Assembly (NCBI GenBank): GCA_903928015.1
Contig: CAIYPF010000110.1
Location: 28,718 to 92,717, forward strand
Direction: 5' to 3'
From: an uncultured Gammaproteobacteria bacterium
GTDB lineage: Bacteria; Pseudomonadota; Gammaproteobacteria; Pseudomonadales; UBA5518
Length of the DNA: 64,000 nt
This document shows, piece after piece, positions 32,934-43,429 of this stretch. Position 1 is the stretch's first letter. Every line of letters begins with the position of its first letter. The position numbers and the translations under genes are program-made. Under the pieces are notes generated by a model. It did not search any database. It had not been told where the DNA came from and saw only the letters and a program-made list of their open reading frames with translations.

Positions 32934-34009
32934 AGTCGCTCCCACGCCCAGAGGGTGTGCTCGCGAACCAGTTCTTCCGGATGGTCCAGCCGTGCCGCAA
33001 GCGCTGCCAGCGCCGCCTCGGTGGCCGGGCCGTTGCCGAGTGCGACGGCGATGTTCCGCAGCCAGCGCGAGTGCCCCAGCCGGTGGAGTGGTGAACCCGC
33101 GGCGCGCGTTGCGAAGTCTTCTTCGCTCCAGCTGAAAAGATCCACCAGCGCCGAATCGTCCAGGCCATGTCGCGGCACGAAATCCTGCTCGCGGCTCGGT
33201 TGCGCGAAGCGGTTCCAGGGGCAGGCCAGCTGGCAGTCGTCGCAGCCGAACACACGGTTGCCGATGCCGGGGCGCATCTCCTCCGGGATGCTGCCCTGCA
33301 GCTCGATGGTGAGATAGGCGATGCAGCGACGCGCGTCCAGCTGCCAGGGGCCCGTGAAGGCCTTTGTGGGGCAGATGTCCAGGCAGGCGCTGCAGCTGCC
33401 GCAGTGCGTGGACTCGAAGGGAGCGTCTGCCGGCAGCGGCAGGTCGGTGTAGATCTCGCCGAGGAAAAACCAGGACCCGGCCTTGGGGTGGATCAGCAGC
33501 GTGTTCTTGCCGATCCATCCGAGGCCGGCTTTCTGCGACAGCCCGCGCTCCAGCACCGGTGCGCTGTCGACGAAGGGGCGCAGCGCGGCATCCGGGCGCA
33601 CCGCGCGTATCCGGGTGGCGAGTTCTGCCAGACGGTTGCGGAATACCTTGTGATAGTCGCGTCCCAGCGCGTAGCGGGCCACGTAGCCGCGCTCGCCATC
33701 TGCCAGCACCGTGTTCGCATCGGCGGCATCCGCAGGCCAGTAGTCCATGCGTGCGGTGATCACGCGCACCGTGCCCGGCAACAACACATCGGGGCGCCAT
33801 CGAGCCTCGCCGTGGCGGGCCATGTAATCCATCTCGCCATGATTGCCGGCCGCGAGCCACTCGCGGAATCGCGTGTCGTGCGGGGCGAGTTCGATGCTGG
33901 CGATGCCGAGCGCCTGCAGGCCGAGTTCCGCGGCCCAGCGGCGGATGTCCGCGGCCAGTGCGGCGATGTCTTCCGGCGGCTGCTCCGCTGTGCTCGCGCC
34001 ATCGATCAT
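32900..34009 (-). CDS. queG: Epoxyqueuosine reductase
   Basis: 369 residues from the ATG at 34009; a start at 34048 (13 residues longer) is possible. It is a cobalamin- and [4Fe-4S]-dependent enzyme that reduces epoxyqueuosine to queuosine in tRNA. The two ferredoxin-like Cys clusters are [16 protein letters not shown] and [13 protein letters not shown]. The catalytic Asp lies in [16 protein letters not shown]-like C-terminus ends in RRKNASR. Its stop region overlaps orn by 34 bp antisense. It is divergent from nnr with a 90-bp gap. Confidence 0.95.
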   Translation of the reverse strand: MIDGASTAEQPPEDIAALAADIRRWAAELGLQALGIASIELAPHDTRFREWLAAGNHGEMDYMARHGEARWRPDVLLPGTVRVITARMDYWPADAADANTVLADGERGYVARYALGRDYHKVFRNRLAELATRIRAVRPDAALRPFVDSAPVLERGLSQKAGLGWIGKNTLLIHPKAGSWFFLGEIYTDLPLPADAPFESTHCGSCSACLDICPTKAFTGPWQLDARRCIAYLTIELQGSIPEEMRPGIGNRVFGCDDCQLACPWNRFAQPSREQDFVPRHGLDDSALVDLFSWSEEDFATRAAGSPLHRLGHSRWLRNIAVALGNGPATEAALAALAARLDHPEELVREHTLWAWERLQESRRKNASR

Positions 34010-34099
34010 CGGATTCGCCGGTCTTTGCCTTGCAAGGGGCCGAAGCATAACGAAGCGCTCGGATACAATGAAAACCGGAGTCACCCCGGGGAGCAGCAC

Positions 34100-35623
34100 A
34101 TGCACGTAGCCGCGCAGGCAGGCGAGCCTCTCTACACGGCCGCCGAGGTGCGCGCGCTCGACGGCATCGCCATCGGGACGGGCGGCATTCCGGGCACGGT
34201 GCTGATGGCTCGGGCGGGCCGCGCGGCCTTCAGGCTCCTGCAGCAAATGTGGCCCTCGGCGCGGTCCCTCGACGTGGTCTGCGGCACGGGCAACAACGGC
34301 GGAGACGGCTTTGTGCTCGCGCAACTCGCGCGCGAGCGCGGCCTGCAGGTGCGGGTATTGCTTTGCGGTGATGCCGCGCGGATCACGGGCGAGGCGCGCG
34401 CGGCACTCGATGCGGCGCTGTCCGCGGGCGTGGTGCCCGAGCCTTTCGATGAGGACCTGCCCGTCGAGGGCGAGGTGATTGTCGACGCCCTGCTCGGTAC
34501 CGGGCTCAGTGGCAGCGCGCGCCCCGTGCAGGCGCAGGTCATCCGCTGGATCAACGCGAGTGCTCTGCCCGTGCTGTCGCTGGATGTGCCCTCGGGGCTG
34601 TGCAGCGACAGCGGCGTCCCGCAAGGCCTTGCCGTGCGGGCCAGTCACACGATTTCCTTCATTGGCCGCAAGCGCGGACTCCACACCGGAGTTGCTGCCG
34701 AGTATTGCGGTGAACGCCATTTCGATGATCTGTCCGTCCCCGCCCATTTGCTGGATAGCCCGCCAGCAGCCGCCCGGTTGCTCCGCTGCACGGATCTGTT
34801 GCCGGTCTTGCCCCCGCGTGAGCGCGCGGCACACAAGGGGCGCTTCGGCCACGTGCTTGTGATCGGGGGCAACACGGGTATGGCCGGTGCCGCGGCACTG
34901 GCAGGCATGGCGGCTGCGCGGGCGGGCGCGGGTCTGGTCTCGGTTGCCTTGCGACCCGGAAACGAGGCGGGCGTCGTGGCCGCCTGCCCCGAGTTGATGG
35001 TGCGCGGAGTGGCCTTCACTGCTGACCTCGCGCCATTGATCGAACGGGCCAGCGTGCTGGTGGTGGGGCCCGGTCTGGGTCTTGATGCCTGGTCCCGGCA
35101 AGTGCTCACTGCGGCTCTGGCCGCTGGTTTGCCAACCGTAATAGATGCCGATGCCCTGAATGCTCTGGCCGCTGGCGGCATTGATATCCGCGGCGCCCGG
35201 CCAGATCGCTGGGTGCTGACACCGCATCCCGGCGAGGCCGCGCGGCTGCTGGGCAGGGATACCGCGCACGTGGGCGCAGACCGGTTCGGCGCGCTCAGGC
35301 AATTGACGGAGCGCTACCCGGGCTCTGTGGTCCTGAAGGGCGCAGGCACTCTCGTGGCAGATGCTGCCTCCGGCTTGCCGGTGATGGTCTGCGCCGAGGG
35401 CAACCCCGGGATGGCGAGTGGCGGCATGGGTGATGTGCTTGGCGGGCTGATCGGCGCCTTGCTGGCGCAGGGTCTGGCTCCGGGCCTCGCATCCCGGCTT
35501 GGTGTTCTGGTGCACGCGCACGCCGCCGATCTTGCCGCCGCTGCGGAGGGCGAGCGTGGCCTGTTGGCTTCCGAGCTCCTGCCCTGGATTCGCCGTGTGC
35601 TGAACGCCCGGGGCGGCGCATGA
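34100..35623 (+). CDS. nnr: Bifunctional NAD(P)H-hydrate epimerase / ADP-dependent dehydratase
   Basis: 507 residues. The N-terminal half (about 1-215) is the NnrE epimerase (GTGNNGGDGFVLAQLA, DALLGTGLSG, DVPSGL). The C-terminal half (about 225-507) is the NnrD kinase-like dehydratase (RFGHVLVIGGNTGMAGAA, VVGPGLG, LTPHPGEAARLLG, GNPGMASGGMGDVLGG). Together they repair hydrated NAD(P)H. GGGGAG just upstream (about 34087-34093) selects the ATG at 34100. Its stop overlaps tsaE by 4 bp. Confidence 0.96.
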   Translation: MHVAAQAGEPLYTAAEVRALDGIAIGTGGIPGTVLMARAGRAAFRLLQQMWPSARSLDVVCGTGNNGGDGFVLAQLARERGLQVRVLLCGDAARITGEARAALDAALSAGVVPEPFDEDLPVEGEVIVDALLGTGLSGSARPVQAQVIRWINASALPVLSLDVPSGLCSDSGVPQGLAVRASHTISFIGRKRGLHTGVAAEYCGERHFDDLSVPAHLLDSPPAAARLLRCTDLLPVLPPRERAAHKGRFGHVLVIGGNTGMAGAAALAGMAAARAGAGLVSVALRPGNEAGVVAACPELMVRGVAFTADLAPLIERASVLVVGPGLGLDAWSRQVLTAALAAGLPTVIDADALNALAAGGIDIRGARPDRWVLTPHPGEAARLLGRDTAHVGADRFGALRQLTERYPGSVVLKGAGTLVADAASGLPVMVCAEGNPGMASGGMGDVLGGLIGALLAQGLAPGLASRLGVLVHAHAADLAAAAEGERGLLASELLPWIRRVLNARGGA

Positions 35624-36093
35624 GCGGTAGCCAGGTTCTTGCAGATGAAGCAGCCACCGAGGCGCTGGGCGCCGCACTGGCCGAGGCCATGGCCGGGGGC
35701 GGAGTGCTGCACTTGCGCGGTGGGCTGGGTGCAGGAAAGACGACTCTCTGCCGGGGCTTGCTGCGTGCGCTCGGGCACGCGGGAGCGGTGAAGAGCCCCA
35801 CCTACACGCTGGTCGAACCCTATGTGCCGGCGGGAATGCAGGTTTTCCATTTCGATCTCTACCGCCTGCGTGATCCTGCGGAACTCGAGGACATCGGTAT
35901 CCGCGACTACCTGCAGCCCGAGGCCATACTGCTGATCGAGTGGCCGGAGCAGGGCGGGCCCTTCACGCCAGCGGCGGATCTGGTGGTGGAGCTCGGCGAA
36001 ATGCCTGCGGGCCGGCTTGCACGCTGGGTGTCATCGAGCGAGCGCGGTGGGGTAATAGTTGACCGGCTTGCGGCCGCGCTCCTCCGTGCGTAA
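35620..36093 (+). CDS. tsaE: tRNA threonylcarbamoyladenosine biosynthesis ATPase TsaE
   Basis: 157 residues. TsaE is the ATPase partner of TsaB/TsaD in making t6A37 of tRNA. Walker A is GGLGAGKTT (about 34-42). The family motifs SPTYTLVEPY, FDLYRLRDPAELEDIGIRDYL and LIEWPEQG are all present. It sits between nnr (ATGA overlap) and the amidase gene, the usual gammaproteobacterial order. TsaB and TsaD are not encoded in the window. Confidence 0.95.
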   Translation: MSGSQVLADEAATEALGAALAEAMAGGGVLHLRGGLGAGKTTLCRGLLRALGHAGAVKSPTYTLVEPYVPAGMQVFHFDLYRLRDPAELEDIGIRDYLQPEAILLIEWPEQGGPFTPAADLVVELGEMPAGRLARWVSSSERGGVIVDRLAAALLRA

Positions 36094-36144
36094 TCCGGGG
36101 CCTTGTCTATAGTTGGGTCCTTGCACCCTGCGAGACCTTGGGGC

Positions 36145-37689
36145 GTGGCTGCTGCGCGATCGTTGAGGCTGGCTTTCTGCGCGCTGACAGGCGCGCTGCT
36201 GGCGTTTGCCTGCGAAGTGGCCTTCGCCGGCGCGGCGGTGCGCGGTGTGCGCATGTCCGAGGCCTCGGACCATACCCGCTTCGTCTTCGACCTCAGCGCT
36301 CCGACGCGGCATCAGCTCAGTCACGCGGCCGGGCCCGACCGCTTGATCCTTGACCTTGGCGACAGCCGCCTGCAGGGCTCCCTGCAGACGCTCGATCTGG
36401 CCCATTCGCCCGTCTCGCGCATTCGCAGCGGCATGTACAACCCCACCGATCTGCGTGTGGTGCTGGATCTTGCCGAGACCGTCGAGGCGAAGAGTTTCCT
36501 GCTCCCTCCGGGCGACGGCTTCGGGCACCGACTGGTGATCGACGTGTATCCGAAGGCCGCTCCGGTCGCCGTCGATGCCGCTCCTGCCCCCGCATCTCCC
36601 GGACCGGTTGTTGCGGATGCTGCCGTGAAGCCCGCCGGCCCGTCTGCCGCCACTCCCGTATCCGGCACCCGCCCTGCCGCGGACACGAAGCCCGCATCCC
36701 CGGTGCTTGTCGCAGCCACCGAGGACAAGCCCGCTCCCAAAGACGAGCCCGAGCCCGCGCCCGAGCCCGCGCCCGCGCTCAGCACGCCGCTGCCGCCAGA
36801 GTCGAAGCGCGGGCGTGACATCCTGATTGCCATCGACGCCGGTCATGGCGGCGATGATCCCGGCGCGCTCGGGCCGCGCCGCGTGCGCGAAAAGGACGTG
36901 GTGCTCGCCATCGCGCGGGAACTCGCCGAGCGCATCAACCAGCAACCCGGTTACCGCGCCATGCTGGTGCGAAAGGGCGATTACTTCATTCCGCTCAAGC
37001 AGCGCCGCGACATCGCCCGTGCCGCCCGTGCGGATCTTTTCGTCTCGGTACACGCCGACGCATTCACGCACTCGCGGGCTTTCGGATCCTCGGTGTACGC
37101 GCTCTCGCCACGCGGTGCCACCAGCGTGTCGGCTGCGTTTCTGGCGGAGCGCGAGAACGGCGCGGACCTTATCGGCGGCGTGAATCTGGGCGCAAAAGAT
37201 GACGTGCTGGCCGGCGTGCTCACGGATCTCTCGATGACGGCCACCATGGATGCCAGCCTCGGCGTGGGCTCGCGTGTGCTGGGGGCGGTGGGCCGTGTTG
37301 CACGGCTGCACAAGCGCCGCGTCGAGCAGGCCGGCTTTGCAGTGCTCAAATCGCCCGATGTGCCCTCGATCCTGGTCGAGACGGGCTTCATCTCCAACCC
37401 GAGCGAGGCCGAGCGCCTGAGCACGCGCTCCTACCAGCGCACGATGGCGAAGGCGATCTTCGAGGGCCTCGGCAATTACTTCCTGAACACACCGCCGCCC
37501 GATACCCGTGTTGCGGCCATGGTTCGCTCCGGCGCGCGTCCTTCCGAGTACGTGATCGCGCGCGGCGACACCCTGTCTGGCATCGCCGAGCGCTACCGTG
37601 TTAGTGTCGATCAGATCGTCAGGACCAACCGGCTGGGCGGCACGGGCGGCATCCAGGCAGGCCAGCGGATCCTGATTCCCGATAGCTGA
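36145..37689 (+). CDS. amiC: N-acetylmuramoyl-L-alanine amidase with AMIN and LysM domains
   Basis: 514 residues from a GTG at 36145; TTG codons further upstream (36103, 36121) are also in frame. The order is signal peptide (about 1-30), AMIN domain (about 32-135, septal targeting), a Pro/Ala/Glu-rich linker (about 140-220), the zinc Amidase_3 domain ([12 protein letters not shown], the Glu of [27 protein letters not shown]) and one C-terminal LysM ([19 protein letters not shown]). It cuts septal peptidoglycan for cell separation. The LysM makes it closer to the AmiB/AmiC forms of pseudomonads. Symbol amiB would be equally defensible. Confidence 0.93.
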   Translation: MAAARSLRLAFCALTGALLAFACEVAFAGAAVRGVRMSEASDHTRFVFDLSAPTRHQLSHAAGPDRLILDLGDSRLQGSLQTLDLAHSPVSRIRSGMYNPTDLRVVLDLAETVEAKSFLLPPGDGFGHRLVIDVYPKAAPVAVDAAPAPASPGPVVADAAVKPAGPSAATPVSGTRPAADTKPASPVLVAATEDKPAPKDEPEPAPEPAPALSTPLPPESKRGRDILIAIDAGHGGDDPGALGPRRVREKDVVLAIARELAERINQQPGYRAMLVRKGDYFIPLKQRRDIARAARADLFVSVHADAFTHSRAFGSSVYALSPRGATSVSAAFLAERENGADLIGGVNLGAKDDVLAGVLTDLSMTATMDASLGVGSRVLGAVGRVARLHKRRVEQAGFAVLKSPDVPSILVETGFISNPSEAERLSTRSYQRTMAKAIFEGLGNYFLNTPPPDTRVAAMVRSGARPSEYVIARGDTLSGIAERYRVSVDQIVRTNRLGGTGGIQAGQRILIPDS

Positions 37690-37726
37690 GTCCGCGTCTC
37701 TCGCCCGGCTTGCACGCAGGGCACAC

Positions 37727-39535
37727 ATGGGTCGCATCCATCACCTGAGCAGCACTCTCGCCAACCAGATCGCCGCCGGCGAGGTGGTCGAGCGGCCTGC
37801 ATCCGTGGTCAAGGAACTCCTCGAGAACAGCCTCGATGCAGGCGCCACACGCCTCGAGATCGATCTCGAGGCCGGCGGAACGCGCCTCGTGCGGGTGCGT
37901 GACGACGGAGAAGGCATCGATGCCGCTGACCTACCCCTTGCCGTGGCCCGCCACGCCACCAGCAAGATCGGCACGCTGGACGATCTGGAACAGGTGCGCA
38001 GCCTGGGATTCCGCGGCGAGGCGCTGGCGAGCATCGCCTCGGTCTCGCGGCTCTCGCTCACCAGCGGTACAGAGGGCGCGGCCCACGCGAACCGCCTCGA
38101 ACTCGACGTGACAGGAGAGGTGCGCCTTACGCCCGCGGCGCATCCCCGGGGCACCACAATCGAAGTGCGCGAGCTGTTCTTCAACACGCCGGCGCGGCGC
38201 AAGTTCCTGCGCGCCGAGCGTACCGAGTACGGGCATTGCGAGGAGGTCGTGCGCAGGCTCGCCCTGGCGCGCTTCGAGTCCGGCTTCCAGCTGCGCCATA
38301 ACCAGAAGCCGGTGTTCTCCCTGCGTCCCTGCACGGGAGAAACCGATCGCGAGCAGCGCGTTGCCACGCTCTGTGGCGCGCCTTTTCTCGAGCAGTCTCT
38401 GGCGATCGAATTCGAGGCCTCTTCGTTGTTGCTGCGTGGCTGGGTTGCGCAGCCCGCCTTCTCCCGCAGCCAGGCCGATCTGCAGTATTTCTTCGTGAAC
38501 GGCCGCGTGGTGCGGGACCGCCTCGTTACCCACGCCGTGCGGCAGGCCTACCGCGACGTGATGTACCACGACCGCCATCCCGCCTATGTGCTCTATCTGG
38601 ATATCGATCCCACGCTGGTCGACGTGAACGTGCATCCGACCAAGCATGAGGTGCGTTTCCGCGATTCACGTCTGGTGCATGACTTCCTGTTCCAGGCGCT
38701 GCACCGCACTCTCGCACAGACGCGCGCCGGCGCGGTTGCGCCACCACAGGCCGGGCTCGCGGCACCGCTGCCCGCGGGCAGCACGCCTGCCGGGTTTTCT
38801 GCTGCAAATCAGGCGGCAACACCGGCGGGCGGCTTTTCGCAGCAGGCCCTGGGCTGGGGCAGGGACGAGCGCGCCATCGCAGACACCTTCGCTGCCTACC
38901 GCGAGCTTTCCCGTCCTGCGGCCGCGATCGATTTCCGTACCGAAGACGACGTCCCCCCGCTCGGCTTCGCCATCGCACAACTGAAGGGGATCTACATCCT
39001 CGCCGAGAACCGCGATGGCTTGGTGCTGGTCGACATGCACGCGGCGCACGAACGCATCACTTACGAGCGTATGAAGACCGCGCGCGATGCCGGCGAGGTC
39101 CTTGCCCAGCCGCTGCTGGTGCCGAGCCGCATCGATGTGAGTCGCCGCGAGGCCGATTGCGTCGAAGAGCATGCCGCGGCACTCGCGCCACTCGGACTGG
39201 TGCTGGAGCGCTCGGGCGAGGAATCCGTGCTGGTGCGCGAGGTGCCGGTACTGCTTGCCGACGCCGATCTCGGCGCGCTGGTGCGCGATGTGCTTGCCGA
39301 TCTCCTCGAGTTCGGCCGCAGCGCCCGACTCGAGGCGCGCGCGGACGAGATACTCGCCGGCATGGCTTGCCACGCCTCGGTGCGGGCCAACCGCACGCTC
39401 AGCATCCCCGAGATGAACGCGCTGCTGCGCGACATGGAGCGCACCGAGCGCAGTGGCCAGTGCAACCACGGCCGGCCGACCTGGGCGCTGCAGACCCTGG
39501 CCGAACTCGATCGCCTGTTCCTGCGCGGGCGCTGA
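37727..39535 (+). CDS. mutL: DNA mismatch repair protein MutL (endonuclease type)
   Basis: 602 residues. The GHKL ATPase N-terminus has [25 protein letters not shown] in outline, RDDGEGID and [11 protein letters not shown]. The C-terminal domain contains [12 protein letters not shown], matching the DMHA-x2-E-x4-E endonuclease motif, and CNHGRPTW in place of CPHGRP. It is therefore probably a nicking MutL of the Pseudomonas type, not the E. coli type that depends on MutH. The linker (about 330-390) is Ala/Gly-rich. Order amiC-mutL-miaA-hfq is conserved. Confidence 0.96.
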   Translation: MGRIHHLSSTLANQIAAGEVVERPASVVKELLENSLDAGATRLEIDLEAGGTRLVRVRDDGEGIDAADLPLAVARHATSKIGTLDDLEQVRSLGFRGEALASIASVSRLSLTSGTEGAAHANRLELDVTGEVRLTPAAHPRGTTIEVRELFFNTPARRKFLRAERTEYGHCEEVVRRLALARFESGFQLRHNQKPVFSLRPCTGETDREQRVATLCGAPFLEQSLAIEFEASSLLLRGWVAQPAFSRSQADLQYFFVNGRVVRDRLVTHAVRQAYRDVMYHDRHPAYVLYLDIDPTLVDVNVHPTKHEVRFRDSRLVHDFLFQALHRTLAQTRAGAVAPPQAGLAAPLPAGSTPAGFSAANQAATPAGGFSQQALGWGRDERAIADTFAAYRELSRPAAAIDFRTEDDVPPLGFAIAQLKGIYILAENRDGLVLVDMHAAHERITYERMKTARDAGEVLAQPLLVPSRIDVSRREADCVEEHAAALAPLGLVLERSGEESVLVREVPVLLADADLGALVRDVLADLLEFGRSARLEARADEILAGMACHASVRANRTLSIPEMNALLRDMERTERSGQCNHGRPTWALQTLAELDRLFLRGR

Positions 39536-39544
39536 GCGGTGGCT

Positions 39545-40513
39545 ATGCGCGACGATCGCCCCGAGGCGATCTGCCTGATGGGCCCGACCGCAGCGGGCAA
39601 GACCGATCTCGCGCTGGGGCTCGCCGACGCGCTGGGCGCCGGAATCATCAGCGTGGATTCGGCGCAGATCTACCGCGGCATGGACATCGGCACCGCAAAG
39701 CCCTCGCCCGATGTGCTCGCACGCCACCCGCACGCGCTCATAGACATCCGCGACCCCTCGGAGAGCTACTCGGCAGCGGAGTTCCGCGCCGATGCCATTC
39801 GTCTCATGCACGAGCAACTCGCCGCCGGCCGTCGTCCCTTGCTGGTTGGCGGAACGATGCTTTATTTCCGTGTGCTCGAGGCGGGCATCGCCGAGTTGCC
39901 TGCGGCCGATCCTGCGCTGCGTTCCGAGATCGTGTCCCTGGCCGAAGCCGAGGGCTGGCCGGAGGTTCATCGGCAACTCGCGCAGGTGGACCCGGCTTCG
40001 GCCGCGCGCATCCACCCCACCGATCCGCAGCGCCTGCAGCGTGCGCTCGAGGTCTACCGCCTGACCGGTCGAGCCCTGAGCGATTTCCATCGCGAGCAGG
40101 CGCCGCCCGAGCCACTGCCCTGCAGCTTGCGCTGGCTTGCGGTGGCGCCGACCGAGCGCGCCGAACTGCACCGGCGAATCGAACTGCGCTTCCACCGGAT
40201 GATCGAGCAGGGTTTTCTGGACGAGGTACGCGCCCTCCACGCCCGCGGAGATCTGCATCCGGGCCTTCCCTCCGTGCGATCGGCCGGTTATCGGCAAGCG
40301 TGGGAGCATCTGGAAGGTCGATTGACCTACGCCGGGATGGTCGATCGGGCTATCATTGCCACGCGACAGCTCGCCAAGCGTCAGCTCACATGGTTGCGCT
40401 CATGGAAGGAACTTGAGTGGCTTCCTGTTGACCAACAAGGTAGCGCGGGCTTCAAGCCGGGAGACGATCTCCTGCAAGAGGCCTTGAAACGGCTCGCCAC
40501 TGCCCGCATCTAG
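39545..40513 (+). CDS. miaA: tRNA dimethylallyltransferase
   Basis: 322 residues. It adds the isopentenyl group to A37 of tRNAs reading codons that start with U. The P-loop [11 protein letters not shown] lies near residue 12. [27 protein letters not shown] and [11 protein letters not shown] are family motifs. A GTG two codons upstream (39539) is an alternative start. It follows mutL by 9 bp and precedes hfq with a hairpin-rich gap of 127 bp. Confidence 0.95.
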   Translation: MRDDRPEAICLMGPTAAGKTDLALGLADALGAGIISVDSAQIYRGMDIGTAKPSPDVLARHPHALIDIRDPSESYSAAEFRADAIRLMHEQLAAGRRPLLVGGTMLYFRVLEAGIAELPAADPALRSEIVSLAEAEGWPEVHRQLAQVDPASAARIHPTDPQRLQRALEVYRLTGRALSDFHREQAPPEPLPCSLRWLAVAPTERAELHRRIELRFHRMIEQGFLDEVRALHARGDLHPGLPSVRSAGYRQAWEHLEGRLTYAGMVDRAIIATRQLAKRQLTWLRSWKELEWLPVDQQGSAGFKPGDDLLQEALKRLATARI

Positions 40514-40518
40514 GGGAA

Positions 40519-40595
40519 GACGGAGCGCAGACCGTCCGCAAGCCATAGCCTCAAGGGTATGGCCGAAGAAGGCGTCGCCTGCACTGACAGGCGAC
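40519..40595 (+). other. Three consecutive hairpins in the miaA-hfq gap
   Basis: Three inverted repeats follow one another: GACGG/CCGTC at about 40519-40536, GCCATA/TATGGC at 40542-40563 and GTCGCCTG/CAGGCGAC at 40574-40595. No T-run follows any of them. They could be a miaA attenuator, an RNA-processing site or part of an autoregulated hfq leader. Confidence 0.45.
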
Positions 40596-40640
40596 TTCAC
40601 ATGTTGTAATTGGCCCGTTTTGGGCAAAGGAGTTTCCGTC

Positions 40641-40904
40641 ATGTCAAAGGGGCAGAGCCTACAAGACCCTTTCCTGAATGCACTGCGCAAGGAGCGGATC
40701 CCCGTCTCCATCTATCTGGTCAACGGCATCAAGCTGCAAGGCCAGGTCGAGTCCTTCGATCAGTTCGTCATCCTGCTGAAGAACACCGTTAGCCAGATGG
40801 TCTACAAGCACGCGGTCTCCACCGTGGTGCCTTCACGTCCGGTTCGCCTCGGCCCACCCGCTGGCGCCGATGACGAGCAGGACGAGGACGAGGTCATCGA
40901 CTGA
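40641..40904 (+). CDS. hfq: RNA chaperone Hfq
   Basis: 87 residues. Hfq hexamers pair small RNAs with mRNAs. The Sm1 motif is [20 protein letters not shown] (about 27-46) and Sm2 is [31 protein letters not shown] is the classic N-terminus. AAAGGAG about 8 bp before the ATG fixes the start. The tail is short and strongly acidic ([11 protein letters not shown]), shorter than in E. coli, as in pseudomonads. hflX starts 2 bp after its stop. Confidence 0.98.
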   Translation: MSKGQSLQDPFLNALRKERIPVSIYLVNGIKLQGQVESFDQFVILLKNTVSQMVYKHAVSTVVPSRPVRLGPPAGADDEQDEDEVID

Positions 40905-40906
40905 CC

Positions 40907-42181
40907 GTGTTCTTCGAGCGCCCTGGTACGGGGGAGCGCGCGGTACTCGTTCACCTCGAGCTCGACGAGAACGAGGACCGCGAGGACCCGCGGGAGCTCG
41001 AGGAGCTCGTTCTCTCGGCCGGTGGCGACCCGGTCGCCTTCGTGATCGGACACCGTCACCGCCCTGATCCCCGCAGCTTTGTCGGCAGCGGCAAGCTCGA
41101 GGAGATCGGTCAGGTCGTGCGCGAGCACGAGGCGGCGCTGGTGATCTTCAACCATGCGTTGAGCCCATCCCAGGAACGCAATCTCGAGCGCAGCCTCCAG
41201 TGCCGCGTGATCGATCGCACCGGTCTGATCCTTGACATTTTTGCCCAGCGCGCCCGCTCCCACGTGGGGAAGCTGCAGGTCGAACTCGCGCAGCTGCGGC
41301 ACATGTCCACGCGTCTGGTGCGTGGATGGACCCACCTCGAGCGGCAGAAGGGCGGCATCGGCATGCGCGGTCCCGGCGAGACGCAGCTCGAGACCGACCG
41401 CCGCCTTATCCGTGACCGCATCAAGCTGCTGGGCCGGCGCCTCGAGAAAGTGCATCTCCAGCGTGAGCAGGGCCGTCGGGCGCGGCGCCGCGCCGAGGTG
41501 CCCGCGGTTTCGCTGGTGGGCTACACCAACGCGGGCAAGTCCACGCTCTTCAATGCCCTTACCGGCGCCGGGGTCTACGCGGCGGACCAACTCTTCGCCA
41601 CGCTCGATCCCACCATGCGCCGGGTCGATCTGCCCGATTCCCTGGCGATGGTGCTGGCCGACACGGTGGGTTTCGTGCGGCACCTTCCGCACCAGTTGGT
41701 CGAGGCCTTCCGCGCCACGCTCGAGGAGGCGCGGCTCGCCGATCTCCTCCTCCACGTGATAGACGCGAGCGCCGAAGACCGCGATGAAACCACCCACGAG
41801 GTAGAGCAGGTGCTCGCCGAGATCGGTGCCGCAGACCTTCCCCGGCTCGATGTCTTCAACAAGATCGATCTGCTCGAGGCCGCGCCGCGTATCGACCGCG
41901 ACGAGGCCGGCCTGCCGGTGCGCGTATGGGTTTCCGCAAAAAGCGGCGCTGGCATGGAGCTTCTGCGCGAGGCGATCGCGGAGCGGGTAGGCGGCGAAAT
42001 GGCGCACGAGTGCCTCGAACTCGCGCCCTCCGAGGGCCGCTTGCGCGCGCTTCTCTACGGCAAGGGCGCGGTGGTGGCGGAGCAGGTCGCCGAGAACGGG
42101 TCGATGAGCATCGAGGTGCGGTTGCCCCGACGCGATCTTGAGCAACTGCTGCTCGGTCGCCGGCAGCCCGCCTCACAATGA
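40907..42181 (+). CDS. hflX: GTPase HflX
   Basis: 424 residues. HflX is a ribosome-associated GTPase that splits stalled or hibernating ribosomes. The N-terminal HflX domain shows GHRHRPDPRSFVGSGKLEEI and QLRHMSTRLVRGWTHLERQ. The GTPase core has GYTNAGKSTLFN, DTVGFVRHLPHQLVEAF and NKID. The start is GTG, 2 bp after the hfq stop. The C-terminus is about as long as in pseudomonad homologs. Confidence 0.96.
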   Translation: MFFERPGTGERAVLVHLELDENEDREDPRELEELVLSAGGDPVAFVIGHRHRPDPRSFVGSGKLEEIGQVVREHEAALVIFNHALSPSQERNLERSLQCRVIDRTGLILDIFAQRARSHVGKLQVELAQLRHMSTRLVRGWTHLERQKGGIGMRGPGETQLETDRRLIRDRIKLLGRRLEKVHLQREQGRRARRRAEVPAVSLVGYTNAGKSTLFNALTGAGVYAADQLFATLDPTMRRVDLPDSLAMVLADTVGFVRHLPHQLVEAFRATLEEARLADLLLHVIDASAEDRDETTHEVEQVLAEIGAADLPRLDVFNKIDLLEAAPRIDRDEAGLPVRVWVSAKSGAGMELLREAIAERVGGEMAHECLELAPSEGRLRALLYGKGAVVAEQVAENGSMSIEVRLPRRDLEQLLLGRRQPASQ

Positions 42182-42265
42182 ACACGTGGGCTGGTCGCGG
42201 CCGGCAGAACTCTGCTGCTAGAATCCCCCGCCCTTCAGATTTCTCACTTTTCCCGGGAGTAGCGT

Positions 42266-43429
42266 ATGGCCTGGAATGAACCAGGTAACGGCAAACAGCG
42301 AGACCCGTGGGGTGGCGGTGATGGCCCACCGGATCTCGATGAGGCGTTCCGCAAATTTCGCGAAAAACTCGGTGCTGCCTTCGGCGGCGGCCGTGGCGGC
42401 TCGCCTTCCGGTGGCGAGGCCGCGCAGGCTGGCGCAGCGCTCGGGCTGGTCCTCGCGCTGCTGGGTGCGATCTGGTTCTACCTCGGCGTCCATGTGATCG
42501 ACGAGCAGGAGCGTGCCGTGGTGCTGCGCTTCGGCCGTTTCAGCGAGATCCTCGACCCGGGCCTCAACTGGAATCCCTGGCTGGTCGATGTCGTCTTGCC
42601 GGTCAATGTCACGCGCGAGCGGCAATACGAGTCGAGCGGCATGATGCTCACGCAGGACGAGAACATCGTCGAGCTGCCGATCAAGGTCCAGTACAACATC
42701 GCCGACGTGAAGTCCTTCGTGCTCAACGTCCAGAACCCCGAGATAAGCCTTGGCCATGCCGCCGACAGCTCGCTGCGGCACGTGGTGGGTTCCAGCAAGC
42801 TCGAGCAGGTGCTTTCCGAGGGCCGGGCCCAGATTGCCGACGAGACCCGCGTCAAGTTGCAGAGCTATCTGGACCTCTACGGCGCCGGCATCCAGATCGT
42901 TGCCGTTACCATCCAGGAGGCGAAGCCCCCCCGCGAGGTGAAGGCCGCATTCGACGATGTCATCAAGGCCAAGGAAGACGAGGAGCGCACCAAGAACGAG
43001 GCCAGTGCCTACGCGAACGGCGTGGTGCCAGAGGCTCGCGGCCGTGCGCAGCGGGCACTCGAGGAGGCAGCGGCCTATCGCTCCAAGGTGGTCGCCGAGG
43101 CCGAAGGTGAGGCGCAGCGCTTTCAGAAGCTGCTGACCGAGTACACCAAAGCCCCTGAGGTCACGCGCGAGCGTCTCTACATCGACGCCATGCAGCGCTG
43201 GCTTGGTGGCTCGCAGAAAGTCATGGTGAATGTCGAGGGCGGCAACAACGTGATGTACCTGCCCATCGACCGGATGGCGCGCCCGGACGCGCGTGGCGCC
43301 ACTGCAGCCGCACCGGCTGCCGCAGCTGTGGCGTCTGCCCCGGGCTCCGAGGCCCAGCAGGTAGCCGATGAAGTGGTTGACCGCTTGCGCCGCGAGGCTG
43401 CTGCGGCCCGTGCGAGGGAGAGACGCTGA
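42266..43429 (+). CDS. hflK: FtsH protease modulator HflK
   Basis: 387 residues. It is an SPFH/prohibitin-fold inner-membrane protein that assembles with HflC around FtsH. The N-terminus is Gly/Pro-rich and begins MAWNEPGNGKQRDPWGGG. A single transmembrane segment lies at about 52-72 (ALGLVLALLGAIWFYLGVH). The SPFH domain follows (DEQERAVVLRFGRFSEIL). The C-terminal tail is Ala/Arg-rich. GGGAG upstream marks the start. Its stop shares a base with the hflC start (TGATG). Confidence 0.96.
   Translation: MAWNEPGNGKQRDPWGGGDGPPDLDEAFRKFREKLGAAFGGGRGGSPSGGEAAQAGAALGLVLALLGAIWFYLGVHVIDEQERAVVLRFGRFSEILDPGLNWNPWLVDVVLPVNVTRERQYESSGMMLTQDENIVELPIKVQYNIADVKSFVLNVQNPEISLGHAADSSLRHVVGSSKLEQVLSEGRAQIADETRVKLQSYLDLYGAGIQIVAVTIQEAKPPREVKAAFDDVIKAKEDEERTKNEASAYANGVVPEARGRAQRALEEAAAYRSKVVAEAEGEAQRFQKLLTEYTKAPEVTRERLYIDAMQRWLGGSQKVMVNVEGGNNVMYLPIDRMARPDARGATAAAPAAAAVASAPGSEAQQVADEVVDRLRREAAAARARERR

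Noticed and set aside
33167..34099. Extension of nnr upstream by about 310 residues
   Set aside because: It lies antisense over queG and is followed by the true Nnr start with a strong ribosome site at 34087-34093.
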